DNA of 64,000 nucleotides from JAWKRB01 sp041389885 (GTDB taxonomy: Bacteria; Myxococcota_A; Polyangia; Polyangiales; Ga0077539): the NCBI GenBank assembly GCA_041389885.1, contig JAWKRB010000037.1, positions 7,490 through 71,489 of the forward strand, read 5' to 3'. The stretch's first letter is position 1. Every line of letters begins with the position of its first letter. The translations under genes were made by a program, and so were the position numbers. Positions 17,837-27,267 of the stretch are shown here, in pieces. A model generated the notes under the pieces. That model was not told the DNA's origin and ran no database searches. It worked only from the letters and a program-made list of their open reading frames with translations.

Positions 17837-19171
17837 TCAGCCCGTGGTCGCGGTGTGCTCGAGGCCCTGCGCGCGGGCCTGCGCGGCGACGGCGTCGCGC
17901 ACCGCGGCGTGGACCTTCGGGTCGAGGGGGTTGGGCACGAGCTCGCCGGGCGCCGCCTGCGCGGCGATGGCCTCGGCGGCGGCGAGGCGCATCTCGGCGG
18001 TGATGCGCTTCGCCCGCGCCTCCAGCGCGCCGCGAAAGATGCCGGGGAAGGCCAGGGCGTTGTTGATCGAGCGCCCGTCGCCCGCGTAGGCCGCGCCCGC
18101 GGCGAGCGCGACGTCGGGGTCGATCTCGGCGTCGGGGTTCGAGAGCGCGAAGATCACCTGCCCCTTACGCACCATCTCGGGGCGAATGAGCCCGGGGCGC
18201 CCGGTGGTGGCGACGACGATGTCGGCCTCGCGCATCACCCCCGCCATGTCGGTGACCGTGGCGCCGAAGCCCTTCATGCGCGCGCACGCCTCGACCGAGA
18301 GGTCGCTCACGAAGACCTCCCGCGCGCCGTAGTCGAGGGCGGTGCGGGCGATGGCGCTCCCCGCGGCGCCGAGGCCGATCTGGCCGACCCGCGAGGTCTT
18401 GAAGTCGATCCCGATGAGCTTGCAGGCGTTGAGGATCGCGGCGAGGGCCACCGTCGCCGTGCCCCACTGGTCGTCGTGCATCACGGGCTTGTCGAGCCGC
18501 GCGTCGAGGGCCTCTTCGATGCGAAAGCAGTCGGGCATACGAATGTCTTCGAGGTGAATCGCGCCGAAGCCCCGCGAGGTGAGCAGCACGGTCTCGATGA
18601 AGACCTCGGGGTCGCGGCTGTCGATCAGGATGGGCGTCGCCGAGAGCCCCGCGAAGCGCTCGTAGAGGGCGGCCTTGCCCTCCATCACGGGGAGGCTCGC
18701 GAGGGGGCCGATGTCGCCGAGGCCCAGCACGCGCGTGCCGTTGGTGTACACGGCGACGGAGCTGCGCAGCCCGGTGAAATCCCACGCGAGCTCGGGCTCG
18801 CGCTGGATCGCCAGCGACACCCGCGCGACGCCCGGCGTGTAGATGTAGCGCAGGTCGGCGAGGGTCTCGATGCGGCTGCGGCTCACGGTGCGGAGCTTGC
18901 CGCCGCGGTGCGCCTCGAAGACCCGGTCGGTGACCGTGAGCAGCTCGAACCCGGGGAGCGCGCGGATCGCCTCGAGCACCCGCTCGGTGTGGGCCTCGCT
19001 CTCGGTCTCGAGGGTCACGTCGCGCACGGTGTCGTTCTCGCCGATGGTGACCGTGCTGATCTCGCCGATCATCCCGCCGTGCTCGGCGATCACCGTCGCG
19101 AGGTGCGCGAGCTGCCCGACGCGGTGTCGCAGACGCACGCGGGCGATGGTGTCGTGGCTGTACTTACGCAT
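17837..19171 (-). CDS. NAD(P)-dependent malic enzyme with N-terminal ACT domain
   Basis: The product has 444 residues. Residues about 8-80 form an ACT-type regulatory domain (HRVGQLAHLATVIAEHGGMI). The malic enzyme core follows: YIYTPGVARVS, GLGDIGPLASLPVMEGKAAL, catalytic and metal residues in MHDDQWGTATV, a Rossmann motif IGLGAAGSAIART, and the C-terminal VIFALSNPDAEIDPD. It should decarboxylate malate to pyruvate with NAD(P)H formation. An ACT domain implies control by an amino acid or similar ligand; ACT-malic fusions are known. The gene appears monocistronic. Cofactor preference cannot be decided from sequence reading alone. Confidence 0.92.
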   Translation of the reverse strand: MRKYSHDTIARVRLRHRVGQLAHLATVIAEHGGMIGEISTVTIGENDTVRDVTLETESEAHTERVLEAIRALPGFELLTVTDRVFEAHRGGKLRTVSRSRIETLADLRYIYTPGVARVSLAIQREPELAWDFTGLRSSVAVYTNGTRVLGLGDIGPLASLPVMEGKAALYERFAGLSATPILIDSRDPEVFIETVLLTSRGFGAIHLEDIRMPDCFRIEEALDARLDKPVMHDDQWGTATVALAAILNACKLIGIDFKTSRVGQIGLGAAGSAIARTALDYGAREVFVSDLSVEACARMKGFGATVTDMAGVMREADIVVATTGRPGLIRPEMVRKGQVIFALSNPDAEIDPDVALAAGAAYAGDGRSINNALAFPGIFRGALEARAKRITAEMRLAAAEAIAAQAAPGELVPNPLDPKVHAAVRDAVAAQARAQGLEHTATTG

Positions 19172-19220
19172 GGGCGGACTCTGCGCCTTCGGGGCGAAAG
19201 GGTGAACCCCGATGCGCGGG

Positions 19221-20285
19221 TCAGTACACCGAGAGCCCGAGGGAGAGCTCGGGCATCCACGCCGCGCCCAGGGGGCCGTCGAGGGAGAGGTACGACGCCC
19301 CCGCGCGGAGGCTCGCGGCGAAGCGCGTGGTGACCGGCAGCTCGAGCTGCGCGCCGCCCCGCAGGTACCACCCCGAGGCGCTGGGACCGCCCTGCCCCGG
19401 CGTGAGCCAGGCCCCTCCGGCGCCGAGGTACGCCCCGGCCCACAGCAGGGGCATCACCTGCGCCTCGGCGCCCACCGTCGCGAGGAGCGCGCCGTCGACG
19501 CCCGCGAGCACGTCGGCGCGAGCGCCGACCCCGAGCGCGCGGATCGGAAAGCCCCCGACGAAGGCCCTGCCCCCTCCGCCGAACACCGGCGCCCTCCCCC
19601 CCGCCCGCGGGAGCAGCGCCCCGACGGCGCCGGACTGCATCGTGAAGCCCGCGCGGTCGAGCGGCGCGCGCGCGAGGCGGGCGAAGCGCTCGGTGCTCCC
19701 CTCGTAGATCGTCGCGCGCACGGCGGCCGCGGCGAGCTCGGGGGTGAGCGCCGAGAGCGGCACCGCGAGCACCGTGCCGTCTGCGACCTCGAGGTACACC
19801 GGCTCGTCGGGGGGCACGCCGACCCACCCGTCGTAGCGGGCGCCCTCGGTGGCGGCGAGCACGAAGACGATCCCCGCGGCGGCGAGCACGGCCACGGCCA
19901 CCGCCGCGGCGGGGTTGGGGCTCCCGTTTCCGCCCGACCCGCCGCGCGCGCCCGACCCGCCGCGCGCGCCCGACCCGCCGCGCGCGCCCGACCCGCCGCG
20001 CACCGTCCCCGGGAGCCTTCGGGCGCTGCCCCGAAACCACAGCACCCCTGGAACGATCGCGACGCCGGGCGACCCCGGCACCACCCGCGCGTCGGGGGGC
20101 GGATGGCTCGACGCCACCATGCGCTGGGTGACCCGCACGGTCTGCCAGCGCAGCGCGGGGTCGACGCGCGCGAGGCGGGCGAGCTCGTCGGGGGTGACCC
20201 GGTAGCTCGACGACAGGCACCCCGGCGAGGCCAGCATCATCAGCGTCATCGCGCCCGCGGTCGCGCGGCGGCCCAGGTGAACCAT
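19221..20285 (-). CDS. Probable lipoprotein with Gly-rich tandem linker and beta-rich C-terminus
   Basis: The product has ~354 residues from the ATG at 20285. This start is preferred because it places a signal ending MTLMMLASPGC (lipobox-like) at the N-terminus. It carries a linker of repeated Arg-Gly-Gly-Ser-Gly-Ala units. One hydrophobic helix follows (AAAVAVAVLAAAGIVFVLAATEG). The C-terminal half alternates short beta strands and ends LGLSVY with a terminal aromatic residue, suggestive of an outer-membrane or surface beta domain. Function unknown. Confidence 0.65.
   Translation of the reverse strand: MVHLGRRATAGAMTLMMLASPGCLSSSYRVTPDELARLARVDPALRWQTVRVTQRMVASSHPPPDARVVPGSPGVAIVPGVLWFRGSARRLPGTVRGGSGARGGSGARGGSGARGGSGGNGSPNPAAAVAVAVLAAAGIVFVLAATEGARYDGWVGVPPDEPVYLEVADGTVLAVPLSALTPELAAAAVRATIYEGSTERFARLARAPLDRAGFTMQSGAVGALLPRAGGRAPVFGGGGRAFVGGFPIRALGVGARADVLAGVDGALLATVGAEAQVMPLLWAGAYLGAGGAWLTPGQGGPSASGWYLRGGAQLELPVTTRFAASLRAGASYLSLDGPLGAAWMPELSLGLSVY
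19933..20001. repeat. 18-base tandem repeat inside the lipoprotein gene
   Basis: Nearly four copies of an 18-base unit (CCCGACCCGCCGCGCGCG on the plus strand) encode the repeated six-residue linker of the minus-strand lipoprotein. The unit length is a multiple of three, so copy-number change would alter linker length without breaking the frame. Confidence 0.85.
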
Positions 20286-20361
20286 GCGCGGGAGCGTAGG
20301 TTCGATCGCACCCCGAGGCCAAACCGCGGCGGGGCCCCAGAGACTCCTGCACACTGCCGGG

Positions 20362-21033
20362 GTGACCCTGAGACTCTCCAGCCGCGAGCGGCTCTCGCCG
20401 AACGACCTGCACCGCTACCAGGGCGCGACCCTCTTCGACCGCGTCGCGCGCGTGCTCTGCGAGGCCGACTGCCTGCCGCGCAAGGAGCTGTACGAGTCGT
20501 GGGAGGTCGCGCGCCGGGCCCGCCGACGCTTTCGCGGCGGACGCGTGGTCGACCTCGCCTGCGGCCACGGGCTCATCGCGTGGCTGATGCTGCTCCTCGA
20601 CGACACGTCGCAGACCGCCCTCGCCGTCGACCGAAGGCTCCCCCTGAGCGCGGGGCGGCTCACCGAGGCCCTCACGCGGGCCTGGCCGCGCCTCGAGGGC
20701 CGCGTCGAGTACCGCGAGGGCAAGATCGACGCGGTGACCCTCGGCGCCACCGACCTCGTGGTCTCGGCCCACGCGTGCGGGTCTCTCACCGACGAGGTCC
20801 TCGACCGGGCCGCCGCGGCGGGGGCGCGGGTGGTGGTGCTGCCGTGCTGCCAGTCCCTGGGAGAGGGCGACCTGGGCGGCCTGGAGGGCTGGATCGACGG
20901 CGCCCTCGCCATCGACGTGACCCGCGTCGCGACGCTGCGGGCGAAGGGCTACTCGGTGCGCACGCAGACGATCCCCGAGGCGATCACGGCGAAGAACCGC
21001 CTGCTGCTGGCCGCGCCGCCCCGAGGGGCGTGA
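20362..21033 (+). CDS. Class I SAM-dependent methyltransferase-like protein
   Basis: The product has ~223 residues from GTG 20362 (VTLRLSSRERLSPNDLHRYQ). Earlier in-frame starts add residues that overlap the divergent lipoprotein gene. Motif I is VVDLACGHGLIAWL, with the following acidic strand end ALAVDRRLPL. The later motif VVSAHACGSLTDEVLD resembles the HACGDLT element of METTL25/RRNAD1-type methyltransferases. The C-terminus VRTQTIPEAITAKNRLLLA resembles the base of that fold. The substrate is unknown. It has no DNA-methylase NPPY or PCQ motif, so I do not link it to the DISARM genes. Confidence 0.75.
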   Translation: MTLRLSSRERLSPNDLHRYQGATLFDRVARVLCEADCLPRKELYESWEVARRARRRFRGGRVVDLACGHGLIAWLMLLLDDTSQTALAVDRRLPLSAGRLTEALTRAWPRLEGRVEYREGKIDAVTLGATDLVVSAHACGSLTDEVLDRAAAAGARVVVLPCCQSLGEGDLGGLEGWIDGALAIDVTRVATLRAKGYSVRTQTIPEAITAKNRLLLAAPPRGA

Positions 21034-21043
21034 GCGCGACGGC

Positions 21044-22177
21044 CTACAGCATCGAAAAATCGCCCTCGAGCCCCAGCCACGCGCGCCCGGCGAGCTTGCT
21101 TGCGCCGGGGGCCACCATGATGTGCTGCGTGATCGTGTGCGCGTCGCGCGAGTGCCGCTGCAGGGGGTTGTCGCGGTAGATCGCCGCGCCCCCGCCGAGC
21201 GCGTGCGCGACGTCCACCACCGAGGTCGCGGACCGCACCGCGTGCGAGGCCGCCATGCGCAACAACGCCCTGTCTCGCAGCGAGATCGTGTCGTGTTCGC
21301 GCACCTCTGCGATGGCCTGGAGCACGAAGGCGCGGGCGGCGCGGAGCTCGGCCTCGGCGCGGGCGAGCTCGATCTGCACGTGGCTGTCGCTCGCGCGGCT
21401 CGCGCCGCCGCGGCGGGGGGCCCTGGCCTGCGCGGTACACGCGTCGAGGGCCGCGCGGGCGACGCCCAGGGCCACGGCGCCGACGCCCAGCGCGAGGACC
21501 GCGAAGGGAGGCAGCGGGGCCGTCGCGCCCTGCGCGGGCTTGTCCTCGCTGAGCACGGCGGTGAGGCACTCGGGCACGAAGACGTCGTCGACCACCAGGT
21601 CGTGGCTGCCGGTGCCCGAGAGCCCCGCGACGTTCCAGGTGTCGACGAGGGTCGAGTCTTCGGCCGAGAAGAACATCGAGCGGACCTCGGGGGCGCCGCT
21701 CGCCGTCTTGCGCGGCCCCGCCTCGCCCATCACCAGCGCGCCGCCCGTGCGCCACGCCGCGTTCTCGCCGCCGCTGCAGAAGGGCCAGCGCCCGCGCACG
21801 CGGTAGCCTCCCTCCACCGGCGTCGCCCTGCCCATGGGCGCGAAGACCCCCGCCAGCGCGACGTGCGGGTCGCGCAGGAGCCGCGCGGCGCCCTCGTCGG
21901 GGAGGTACGCCGCGAGGAGCCCCGTCGTCGCGCCGGTCATCACGCACCACGCGGTGGCCGCGTCGCCCTCGGCGAGGGTCTCGAGCGCGCGCACGTACAC
22001 GTCGGGCGTGACCTCGAGGCCGCCGCGAGAGGCCGGCACGAGCATACGGAAGTACCCCTCCCGGCCGAGGCGCGCAGACAGCTCGGGGTCGACGCGACGC
22101 GCGGTCTCGTGGCGAGGCGCGGCCTCGGTGAGCTCAGGGACGAGCCCGCGGGCGTGGGTCAGCAACGCGTGGGTCAT
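21044..22177 (-). CDS. Acyl-CoA dehydrogenase-fold flavoprotein (oxidase/monooxygenase-like)
   Basis: The product has 377 residues from ATG 22177. The N-terminal helical part RVDPELSARLGREGYFRMLVP, the flavin-binding middle (AWCVMTGATTGLLAAYLPDE, WPFCSGGENAAW) and the strand LSGTGSHDLVVDDVFVPEC are typical of the group that includes HsaA- and DszC-like flavin-dependent monooxygenases as well as acyl-CoA dehydrogenases. The last third is the four-helix bundle (ALGGGAAIYRDNPLQRHSRD), the usual end of this family. The usual catalytic Glu is not obvious, which favours a monooxygenase-like role. There is no reductase partner next to it; the Rieske-FMN reductase at 16.7 kb is a possible but unproven one. 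Confidence 0.82.
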   Translation of the reverse strand: MTHALLTHARGLVPELTEAAPRHETARRVDPELSARLGREGYFRMLVPASRGGLEVTPDVYVRALETLAEGDAATAWCVMTGATTGLLAAYLPDEGAARLLRDPHVALAGVFAPMGRATPVEGGYRVRGRWPFCSGGENAAWRTGGALVMGEAGPRKTASGAPEVRSMFFSAEDSTLVDTWNVAGLSGTGSHDLVVDDVFVPECLTAVLSEDKPAQGATAPLPPFAVLALGVGAVALGVARAALDACTAQARAPRRGGASRASDSHVQIELARAEAELRAARAFVLQAIAEVREHDTISLRDRALLRMAASHAVRSATSVVDVAHALGGGAAIYRDNPLQRHSRDAHTITQHIMVAPGASKLAGRAWLGLEGDFSML

Positions 22178-22272
22178 GGCGCGGGTCTCCGTCGACGCTT
22201 GGGGGTGAACAGGGGCGGTGGACCCCGAGGTCGTAAGACAGCCGTCGCGCGCGAAGCAAGCGCCCCGCGCGC

Positions 22273-24234
22273 TCAGGGCACCCGCACCGAGAGGGAGAAC
22301 GCCGCGGCCCCGGTCGCCTCGCGGTCGCTGGACAGCTCCAGCACCACCCGCTGCCCCGCGGTCATCGCCGCCGCCACCTCGGCCGTGTCGCTGCCTGCGG
22401 GCGCGACCACGCACGTCTGCGCCTCGCAGCCCGTCCCCACGCCGAGGGCGCGGAGGCCCCGGAGCGTGAAGGCGTAGCGCCCGCTCACCGGCGCGACGAA
22501 CTCCATCGCCGTCACCCGCTGCGTGCGCCCGATGTAGCAGCTCGGACCTCCGCCCACGGCGTGCGCGACGCCCTCGACGGTGTACTCGCCCGGCGCCGCC
22601 GGGGGCGCCCAGGTGGGCGTCCAGCCCTGGATCCCGCAGCCTCGCGCGGGCCGCGTGGGCTCGCAGCGAGGGTGGTCGGCGCCGCTCTGCTCCGCGCACG
22701 TGAGCCCCGCGGCGCAGGCCACGGAGGGGTCGTCGCAGCGCGCGCCGAGGGGGGCCTCGACGGTCGGTCGCACGGCGACCTCGACCGCCTCGCTGCGCCG
22801 CGACCCGGTGTCGGTCGCCGCCACCCGCAGCCGGACCATCGCGGGCGACACCACGAAGCTGCGATCGATCCCGCTGGGCCGCAACGCGTTGGGACCGTTC
22901 GACACCTCGATCGAGGTCGCGAAGGGCACCCCCGACGGCGGCTCGTGGGCGAAGACCGCCGCGACCCTGGGCGCGCTCGCGAGCACGGAGCCGCGGTCGT
23001 CGAGGGCCTCGAGGGAGAGCTGGCTGACCGGCGCGCCCGCGCCGAAGCCCTCGACGGCGACGCGCAGCGAGCCGCGCCCGTCGTCGCGCCAGGCGCGCAC
23101 GCGCGAGACCTCCAGGGCGCTCGCGCGGCGGCAGGTCCCGCGCGGAGACGTCCCGTCGGTGACGCAGCGCAGCCCCTGGTCGCAGCGCTCGGCGAGGAGG
23201 TCGGTCGCGCAGGCTTCGCCCTCGCGCGGGGGTGTCCACCGCTCGACGGCGGCCTCGACGGCGCCCTCTCCTTCGGGACGCGAGCCGTCGTAGAACCAGA
23301 ACCGACCGCGCACTGCCCCCGGAGGCACCTCCCTGCCGAGGCTCGCGAAGGACCCGTCGAGGCCCACCACGACGTTGCCCTCGTAGCCCATCGGCGCGAG
23401 GGCCGCGCCGCGCGCGTCGAGCCAGCGAATGAACATCGTCGCCCCGCGCCGGAGCCGCGAGGGGTCGCCGAGCGACGCGCGTCCGACGTAGAGCGCCTGC
23501 CTGCGCGAGGCGCTGGCGAGCGCGCGGAGGCTCGTGAGCGTGGGCGAGCGCGACGCGACGGGGACGCACTCGAAGCGCTCGGGGTCGCAGGCGTTCACCG
23601 CGCAGACCTCGCGCTCGCCGGGGCACACCGCGGGGGTGCCGAGGCCGAACTCGCAGGCGAGGTCGGCCACGCGCTCGACGCGCAGGGCGTAGCGGCAGTC
23701 GACGCCCTCGGGGCATCCGTCGAGGGTGACCCCGAGGGTCTCGCCGCGCTCCACCTGCACGTCCACCGTGTGCGCGCCTGACGCGAAGGGTCCGTGCACG
23801 TCGGGGAAGCCCGTGCAGGCCGCCGCCGTCGCGCAGCCGCGGGTGAGGTCCAGGGCCCAGAGCTCCTCGCCCGTCGCGCGAAAGCGCCAGCGGCCGCCGC
23901 GGGGCGCGGTGAAGCGCAGGCGAACGTCGGCGCGGTCCTGCCAGGGCTCGCCGAGGCAGCTCGGGCGCGCGGTGTTTCGGGTGGGCGCAGGGTCGTCGAA
24001 GGCGAAGACTGCCCGGGCCACGGCGTTCTCGGGCGCGGCCAGCTCGGGGAGGGACGCGCAGGCGGGCGCGGGCGTCAGCGCCGCGGGGGGATCGCAGGAC
24101 GCGCCGTCGACGGGCGCCACGGTCGACGCGTCCGCGACGGTCGAGTGCCTGTACGAGGCGCTGTCGGTGCTGCGAATCGACGACGCGCAGCCCGCGAGCG
24201 CGAGGGCGGCGATGGGTGCATAGCGGGTGATCAC
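22273..24234 (-). CDS. Large secreted lipoprotein, uncharacterised
   Basis: The product has 653 residues. The N-terminus MITRYAPIAALALAGCASS is a lipoprotein signal with lipobox LAGC. The mature part is Cys-rich and beta-rich, with recurring CxxxxxC loops and repeated beta-sandwich-like segments (RLRFTAPRGGRWRFRATGEE near the start, AFTLRGLRALGVG near the end). These resemble the carbohydrate-binding or prepeptidase-type sandwiches of myxobacterial surface lipoproteins. No catalytic motif is seen. The gene is close to the next large lipoprotein gene and could share its promoter. Function unknown. Confidence 0.75.
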   Translation of the reverse strand: MITRYAPIAALALAGCASSIRSTDSASYRHSTVADASTVAPVDGASCDPPAALTPAPACASLPELAAPENAVARAVFAFDDPAPTRNTARPSCLGEPWQDRADVRLRFTAPRGGRWRFRATGEELWALDLTRGCATAAACTGFPDVHGPFASGAHTVDVQVERGETLGVTLDGCPEGVDCRYALRVERVADLACEFGLGTPAVCPGEREVCAVNACDPERFECVPVASRSPTLTSLRALASASRRQALYVGRASLGDPSRLRRGATMFIRWLDARGAALAPMGYEGNVVVGLDGSFASLGREVPPGAVRGRFWFYDGSRPEGEGAVEAAVERWTPPREGEACATDLLAERCDQGLRCVTDGTSPRGTCRRASALEVSRVRAWRDDGRGSLRVAVEGFGAGAPVSQLSLEALDDRGSVLASAPRVAAVFAHEPPSGVPFATSIEVSNGPNALRPSGIDRSFVVSPAMVRLRVAATDTGSRRSEAVEVAVRPTVEAPLGARCDDPSVACAAGLTCAEQSGADHPRCEPTRPARGCGIQGWTPTWAPPAAPGEYTVEGVAHAVGGGPSCYIGRTQRVTAMEFVAPVSGRYAFTLRGLRALGVGTGCEAQTCVVAPAGSDTAEVAAAMTAGQRVVLELSSDREATGAAAFSLSVRVP

Positions 24235-24350
24235 AGAGGGGCGTGGTGGCCGGGGAGTTTCGCGTCCGTCACGAAATCAGTCGCGCGGCGCACCGACGCG
24301 AGGTCATCGCGCTCAAAGGCCTCGTCGATCGTGACGGGACGCGGCGCGCC

Positions 24351-27179
24351 TCAGCCCGGCGCGCAGCCTCCGCCGACGCAGGCGCCTACGCCGCCGCCGA
24401 GCAGCAGTCGCCGTCGCTGGAGCACGATCCCCCGGTGATCCTGCACGGCGGCGGCGCGCAGGCGCCCCGCGTGCAGACCCCCGAGCAGCAGTCGCCGTTG
24501 TTCGTGCACGCCGCAGACACCGCGCGGCAAGGCGCCGCGCAGACGCCGTCGCGGCAGGCGTTGGGCGCGCAGCAGTCGCCGTCGGTCGCGCAGCTCGCGC
24601 CGAGCGAGGCGCAGGCCGCGCGGCACACGCCCGACGCGCAGACGCTCGGCGAACAGCAGTCCGAGTTCGACGCGCATGCTTCCCCGAGACGGCGCAGGCC
24701 GCGCGGCAGAGCCCTGCCCTGCGCGGTTGGGCGCGCAGCAGTCGCCGTCGTTGGTGCACGCGAGGTCGAGGGCCAGTGCAGGCCGCGCGGCACACGCCCC
24801 CTCGGCAGGCGTTGGGCGCGCAGCAGTCGCCGCCTTGGCCGCGCAGCTCGCGCCCGCCGCGCGGCACACCGGCGCCGCGCACACGCCGCGCGCGCAGACC
24901 CCCGCGCCGCAGCAGTCGGCGTCGCGGGTGCAGGCGCCCCCGGCGTCTCGGCACGCGACGGCGATGCAGCGCCCCCCCGCGCACGACGAGGGCGCGCAGC
25001 AGTCGGCGTTGCTCTCGCACGCGCCGTCGACGGGGCGGCAGGCCGCTCGGCACGCGCCCGCGATGCACACCGCGGGCGCGCAGCAGTCGCCGCTGGTGGC
25101 GCAGGTCTGGTCGAGGGGCGCGCACGCCGCGCCGCATCGCCCTGCGCGGCAAGCGTTGGGCGCGCAGCACGACACGCCGTCGCCGCAGCTCGCGCCCGCC
25201 GCGGCGCAGGTGGGGCCGACGCGGTCGAGGGCCCAGAAGGGGCGGTGGTTGTCTTCGGCGATGCCCTGGAAGGGGAGGCGAAAGGCGGGGTAGCTCGGGT
25301 CGGCGGCGCCCGCGGCGGCGTTGAGGTCCACGGCGGCGACCCAGAGCTGCTCATGGCGGCCGAGGCGCGACGAGCCCGAGAGCACGCCGCCGTAGTCGCG
25401 GGTGGAGCTGAAGGCCACCCAGGCGTAGTCGTCGGCGACGCCGGCGGGCGCCCAGGTGGGCATGTTGTCTTGCACCGTGGGGGTGGTGACGGTGCCGTTG
25501 TTGATCACGGTGTTGGCGCGGGCGAGCGCGCGGGGGTCGCTTCCGTCGGCGCGCATGAGCCAGAGGTCCGAGGTGACGTCGTTCTGGCCGTTGCCGGTGG
25601 AGTGCACGAAGGCGATCCAGCGGCTGTCCCACGAGAAGCTCGGGAACTGGTTGCTGTCGTTGTTCGCGCCGGTTCCGTAGAGGGTTCGCACGGCGCCCCA
25701 GGCGTCGCCGGGCTGGATCTCGACGGTCGCGATGCGCGCGCCCGACACCCCGCGGTCGCGGTCGCTCGCGCTGAGCGCGAAGGCCATGAGCCGGTCGTGG
25801 AGGGCCCAGGCGGGCTGCGTGCCGTAGGTGCGCGCGGCGAGGGGCACCGTGTTGATCGCCGCGCCGTCGGTCACGTTGCGCAGGGTCATCACCCCTCGCG
25901 CGGCGGTGACGATCCGGGTCTCGTCGGTCGAGAAGGTGCTCCAGAACATGGGGATCGCGTCGCGCCCCGCCGGGGCGAGCACGCGCCGGGGCGGCGTGGT
26001 GGGCGAGGCCTCGACCACCCAGAGCTTGTTGCCGCCGACGTCGGCGGCCCTGAGGTTGCCCCGGCGCGAGAGCGTGTGGCACGCGACGCAGTTGCGGTCG
26101 GCCTCGGCGGGGGTGAGAAAGTTCGTCGGCGCGGCGTCGCCCACGGTCGCGCGCCGCACGCCCTCGACGGTGGTGCTCCAGTAGTAGATCGCGCCCGGCA
26201 CCGGACCCCGGGAGAAGCCGATCGAGAGCGTGGCCGAGCGGTGATACACGCCGGGCGAGGACGCCTGCGCGCCGTCGACGGTGACGCGCACGCTCCCGCG
26301 CGGGTTCGAGCCGGCGATGTAGCGCCAGATCTCGAGGGTGGGCTCGAAGCACCCGAGGCCCGTGCGCGCGGCGGCGCAGTCGGCGTGCTCGCCGTCGGTG
26401 TAGAGGGTGACCCGCACGCGGTCGCTCTCGAAGGTCACCCGAAAGCGGTCGCCGCCGCCGCGACGCCACTGGAACAGCACCTTGTAGACGTTCTGCGGGA
26501 ACACCGTCTCGTTCGCGGGGTACACCCACGCGGGGGTGCGAGACGGGTCGGCGCCTGCGGTGGCCGTGTCGGGAAAGGCCATGGGCGACAAGGGGTTCGC
26601 GCCGGGCGCGGTGAGCGCGAGGTCGAAGCGCACGCGCACGTTGGCGGTGGCCGCGAAGGTGCCGTGCCGCGCGGTCACCACCGCGTCGCCGCCCGCGGCG
26701 TTGGTGGTGCGCGCGAGGCCCGCCGCGTCGACGCTCAAGAGGTCGGCGCGGTCGACGGTCCAGAGGGCGGTGACCGGGACGTCCCGGCCTCCGCGGGTGC
26801 GTCCCACCGCGCGAAGGCTCTGGGTCTGAGGGCTCGTGAGGGAGGTGACGGTGAGCGTCGCCGTGGGCGGGTCGACGCGCAGGCCCACGATCGCGTCGGG
26901 GTTGCTCGCGTCCATCGCGGCCTCGGCGACGTCGCGGGACGCGTCGGTCGCGGCGACGTCGTCCCCCGGCGAGGCCCCGTCGCGCGCGGGGTCCGCGTCG
27001 CGCGCAGGGTCCGCGTCGAAGCTCGGGGGTCGCTCGTCGAGGGGCGCGTCGTTCAAGCGCGCGTCGATGCCCGACGCGACGTCTCCGCCCGCGTCGATCG
27101 AGGGCGCGAGGGGAGTCGGGGCGCACGAGAGCGCGGCGCAGAGCAGCGAGGACCAGAGAACCCATCGACGAAGGATCAC
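24351..27179 (-). CDS. Lipoprotein with TolB-like propeller, CxxCH site and Cys-rich repeats (C-terminus frame-disturbed)
   Basis: The product has 942 residues in the open frame. The signal ends at WSSLLCAALSC. An Asp/Ala-rich linker and a bacterial Ig-like strand region (VDPPTATLTVTSLTSPQTQS) precede a beta-propeller-like section. A single haem-binding-type CVACH occurs at plus-strand ~26090, followed by blade phrases such as STFSTDETRIVTAARGV. The C-terminal third is about ten disulfide-rich units of the pattern CxxxxDCCxxxxCxxGxC. From about 24.9 down to 24.4 kb these units are found alternately in all three minus frames, so several one-base shifts seem present. The terminal phrase CVGGGCAP is again in the main frame. 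Likely cell-surface; function unknown. Confidence 0.75.
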   Translation of the reverse strand: MILRRWVLWSSLLCAALSCAPTPLAPSIDAGGDVASGIDARLNDAPLDERPPSFDADPARDADPARDGASPGDDVAATDASRDVAEAAMDASNPDAIVGLRVDPPTATLTVTSLTSPQTQSLRAVGRTRGGRDVPVTALWTVDRADLLSVDAAGLARTTNAAGGDAVVTARHGTFAATANVRVRFDLALTAPGANPLSPMAFPDTATAGADPSRTPAWVYPANETVFPQNVYKVLFQWRRGGGDRFRVTFESDRVRVTLYTDGEHADCAAARTGLGCFEPTLEIWRYIAGSNPRGSVRVTVDGAQASSPGVYHRSATLSIGFSRGPVPGAIYYWSTTVEGVRRATVGDAAPTNFLTPAEADRNCVACHTLSRRGNLRAADVGGNKLWVVEASPTTPPRRVLAPAGRDAIPMFWSTFSTDETRIVTAARGVMTLRNVTDGAAINTVPLAARTYGTQPAWALHDRLMAFALSASDRDRGVSGARIATVEIQPGDAWGAVRTLYGTGANNDSNQFPSFSWDSRWIAFVHSTGNGQNDVTSDLWLMRADGSDPRALARANTVINNGTVTTPTVQDNMPTWAPAGVADDYAWVAFSSTRDYGGVLSGSSRLGRHEQLWVAAVDLNAAAGAADPSYPAFRLPFQGIAEDNHRPFWALDRVGPTCAAAGASCGDGVSCCAPNACRAGRCGAACAPLDQTCATSGDCCAPAVCIAGACRAACRPVDGACESNADCCAPSSCAGGRCIAVACRDAGGACTRDADCCGAGVCARGVCAAPVCRAAGASCAAKAATAARPTPAEGACAARPALALDLACTNDGDCCAPNRAGQGSAARPAPSRGSMRVELGLLFAERLRVGRVPRGLRLARRELRDRRRLLRAQRLPRRRLRGALPRGVCGVHEQRRLLLGGLHAGRLRAAAVQDHRGIVLQRRRLLLGGGVGACVGGGCAPG

Positions 27180-27267
27180 GGCGTTCTCCCGGGGTGAAGC
27201 GGCGCGGGTGCTACGTTATCACCGGGTATCGGGCGCCCTGTAGGGGCTCTTGCCCGTCTGCCATGCG

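Noticed and set aside
20362..21033. SAM-dependent methyltransferase as the missing DISARM methylase.
   Set aside because: It lacks NPPY and PCQ DNA-methylase motifs, resembles METTL25-type enzymes and lies 9 kb away behind unrelated genes.
21044..23716. An 890-codon minus-strand frame extending upstream of the flavoprotein.
   Set aside because: The upstream two-thirds are Arg/Ala-rich and overlap the lipoprotein gene in another frame. The true start is ATG 22177.
24351..25000. Programmed ribosomal frameshifting in the Cys-rich repeats.
   Set aside because: There would have to be several shifts in ~600 bases with no common slippery site. Sequence errors in GC-rich repeats explain it better.
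24313..25324. Open frames on both strands through the Cys-rich repeat region as separate genes.
   Set aside because: They are frame-shifted copies or antisense readings of the same disulfide-rich units.
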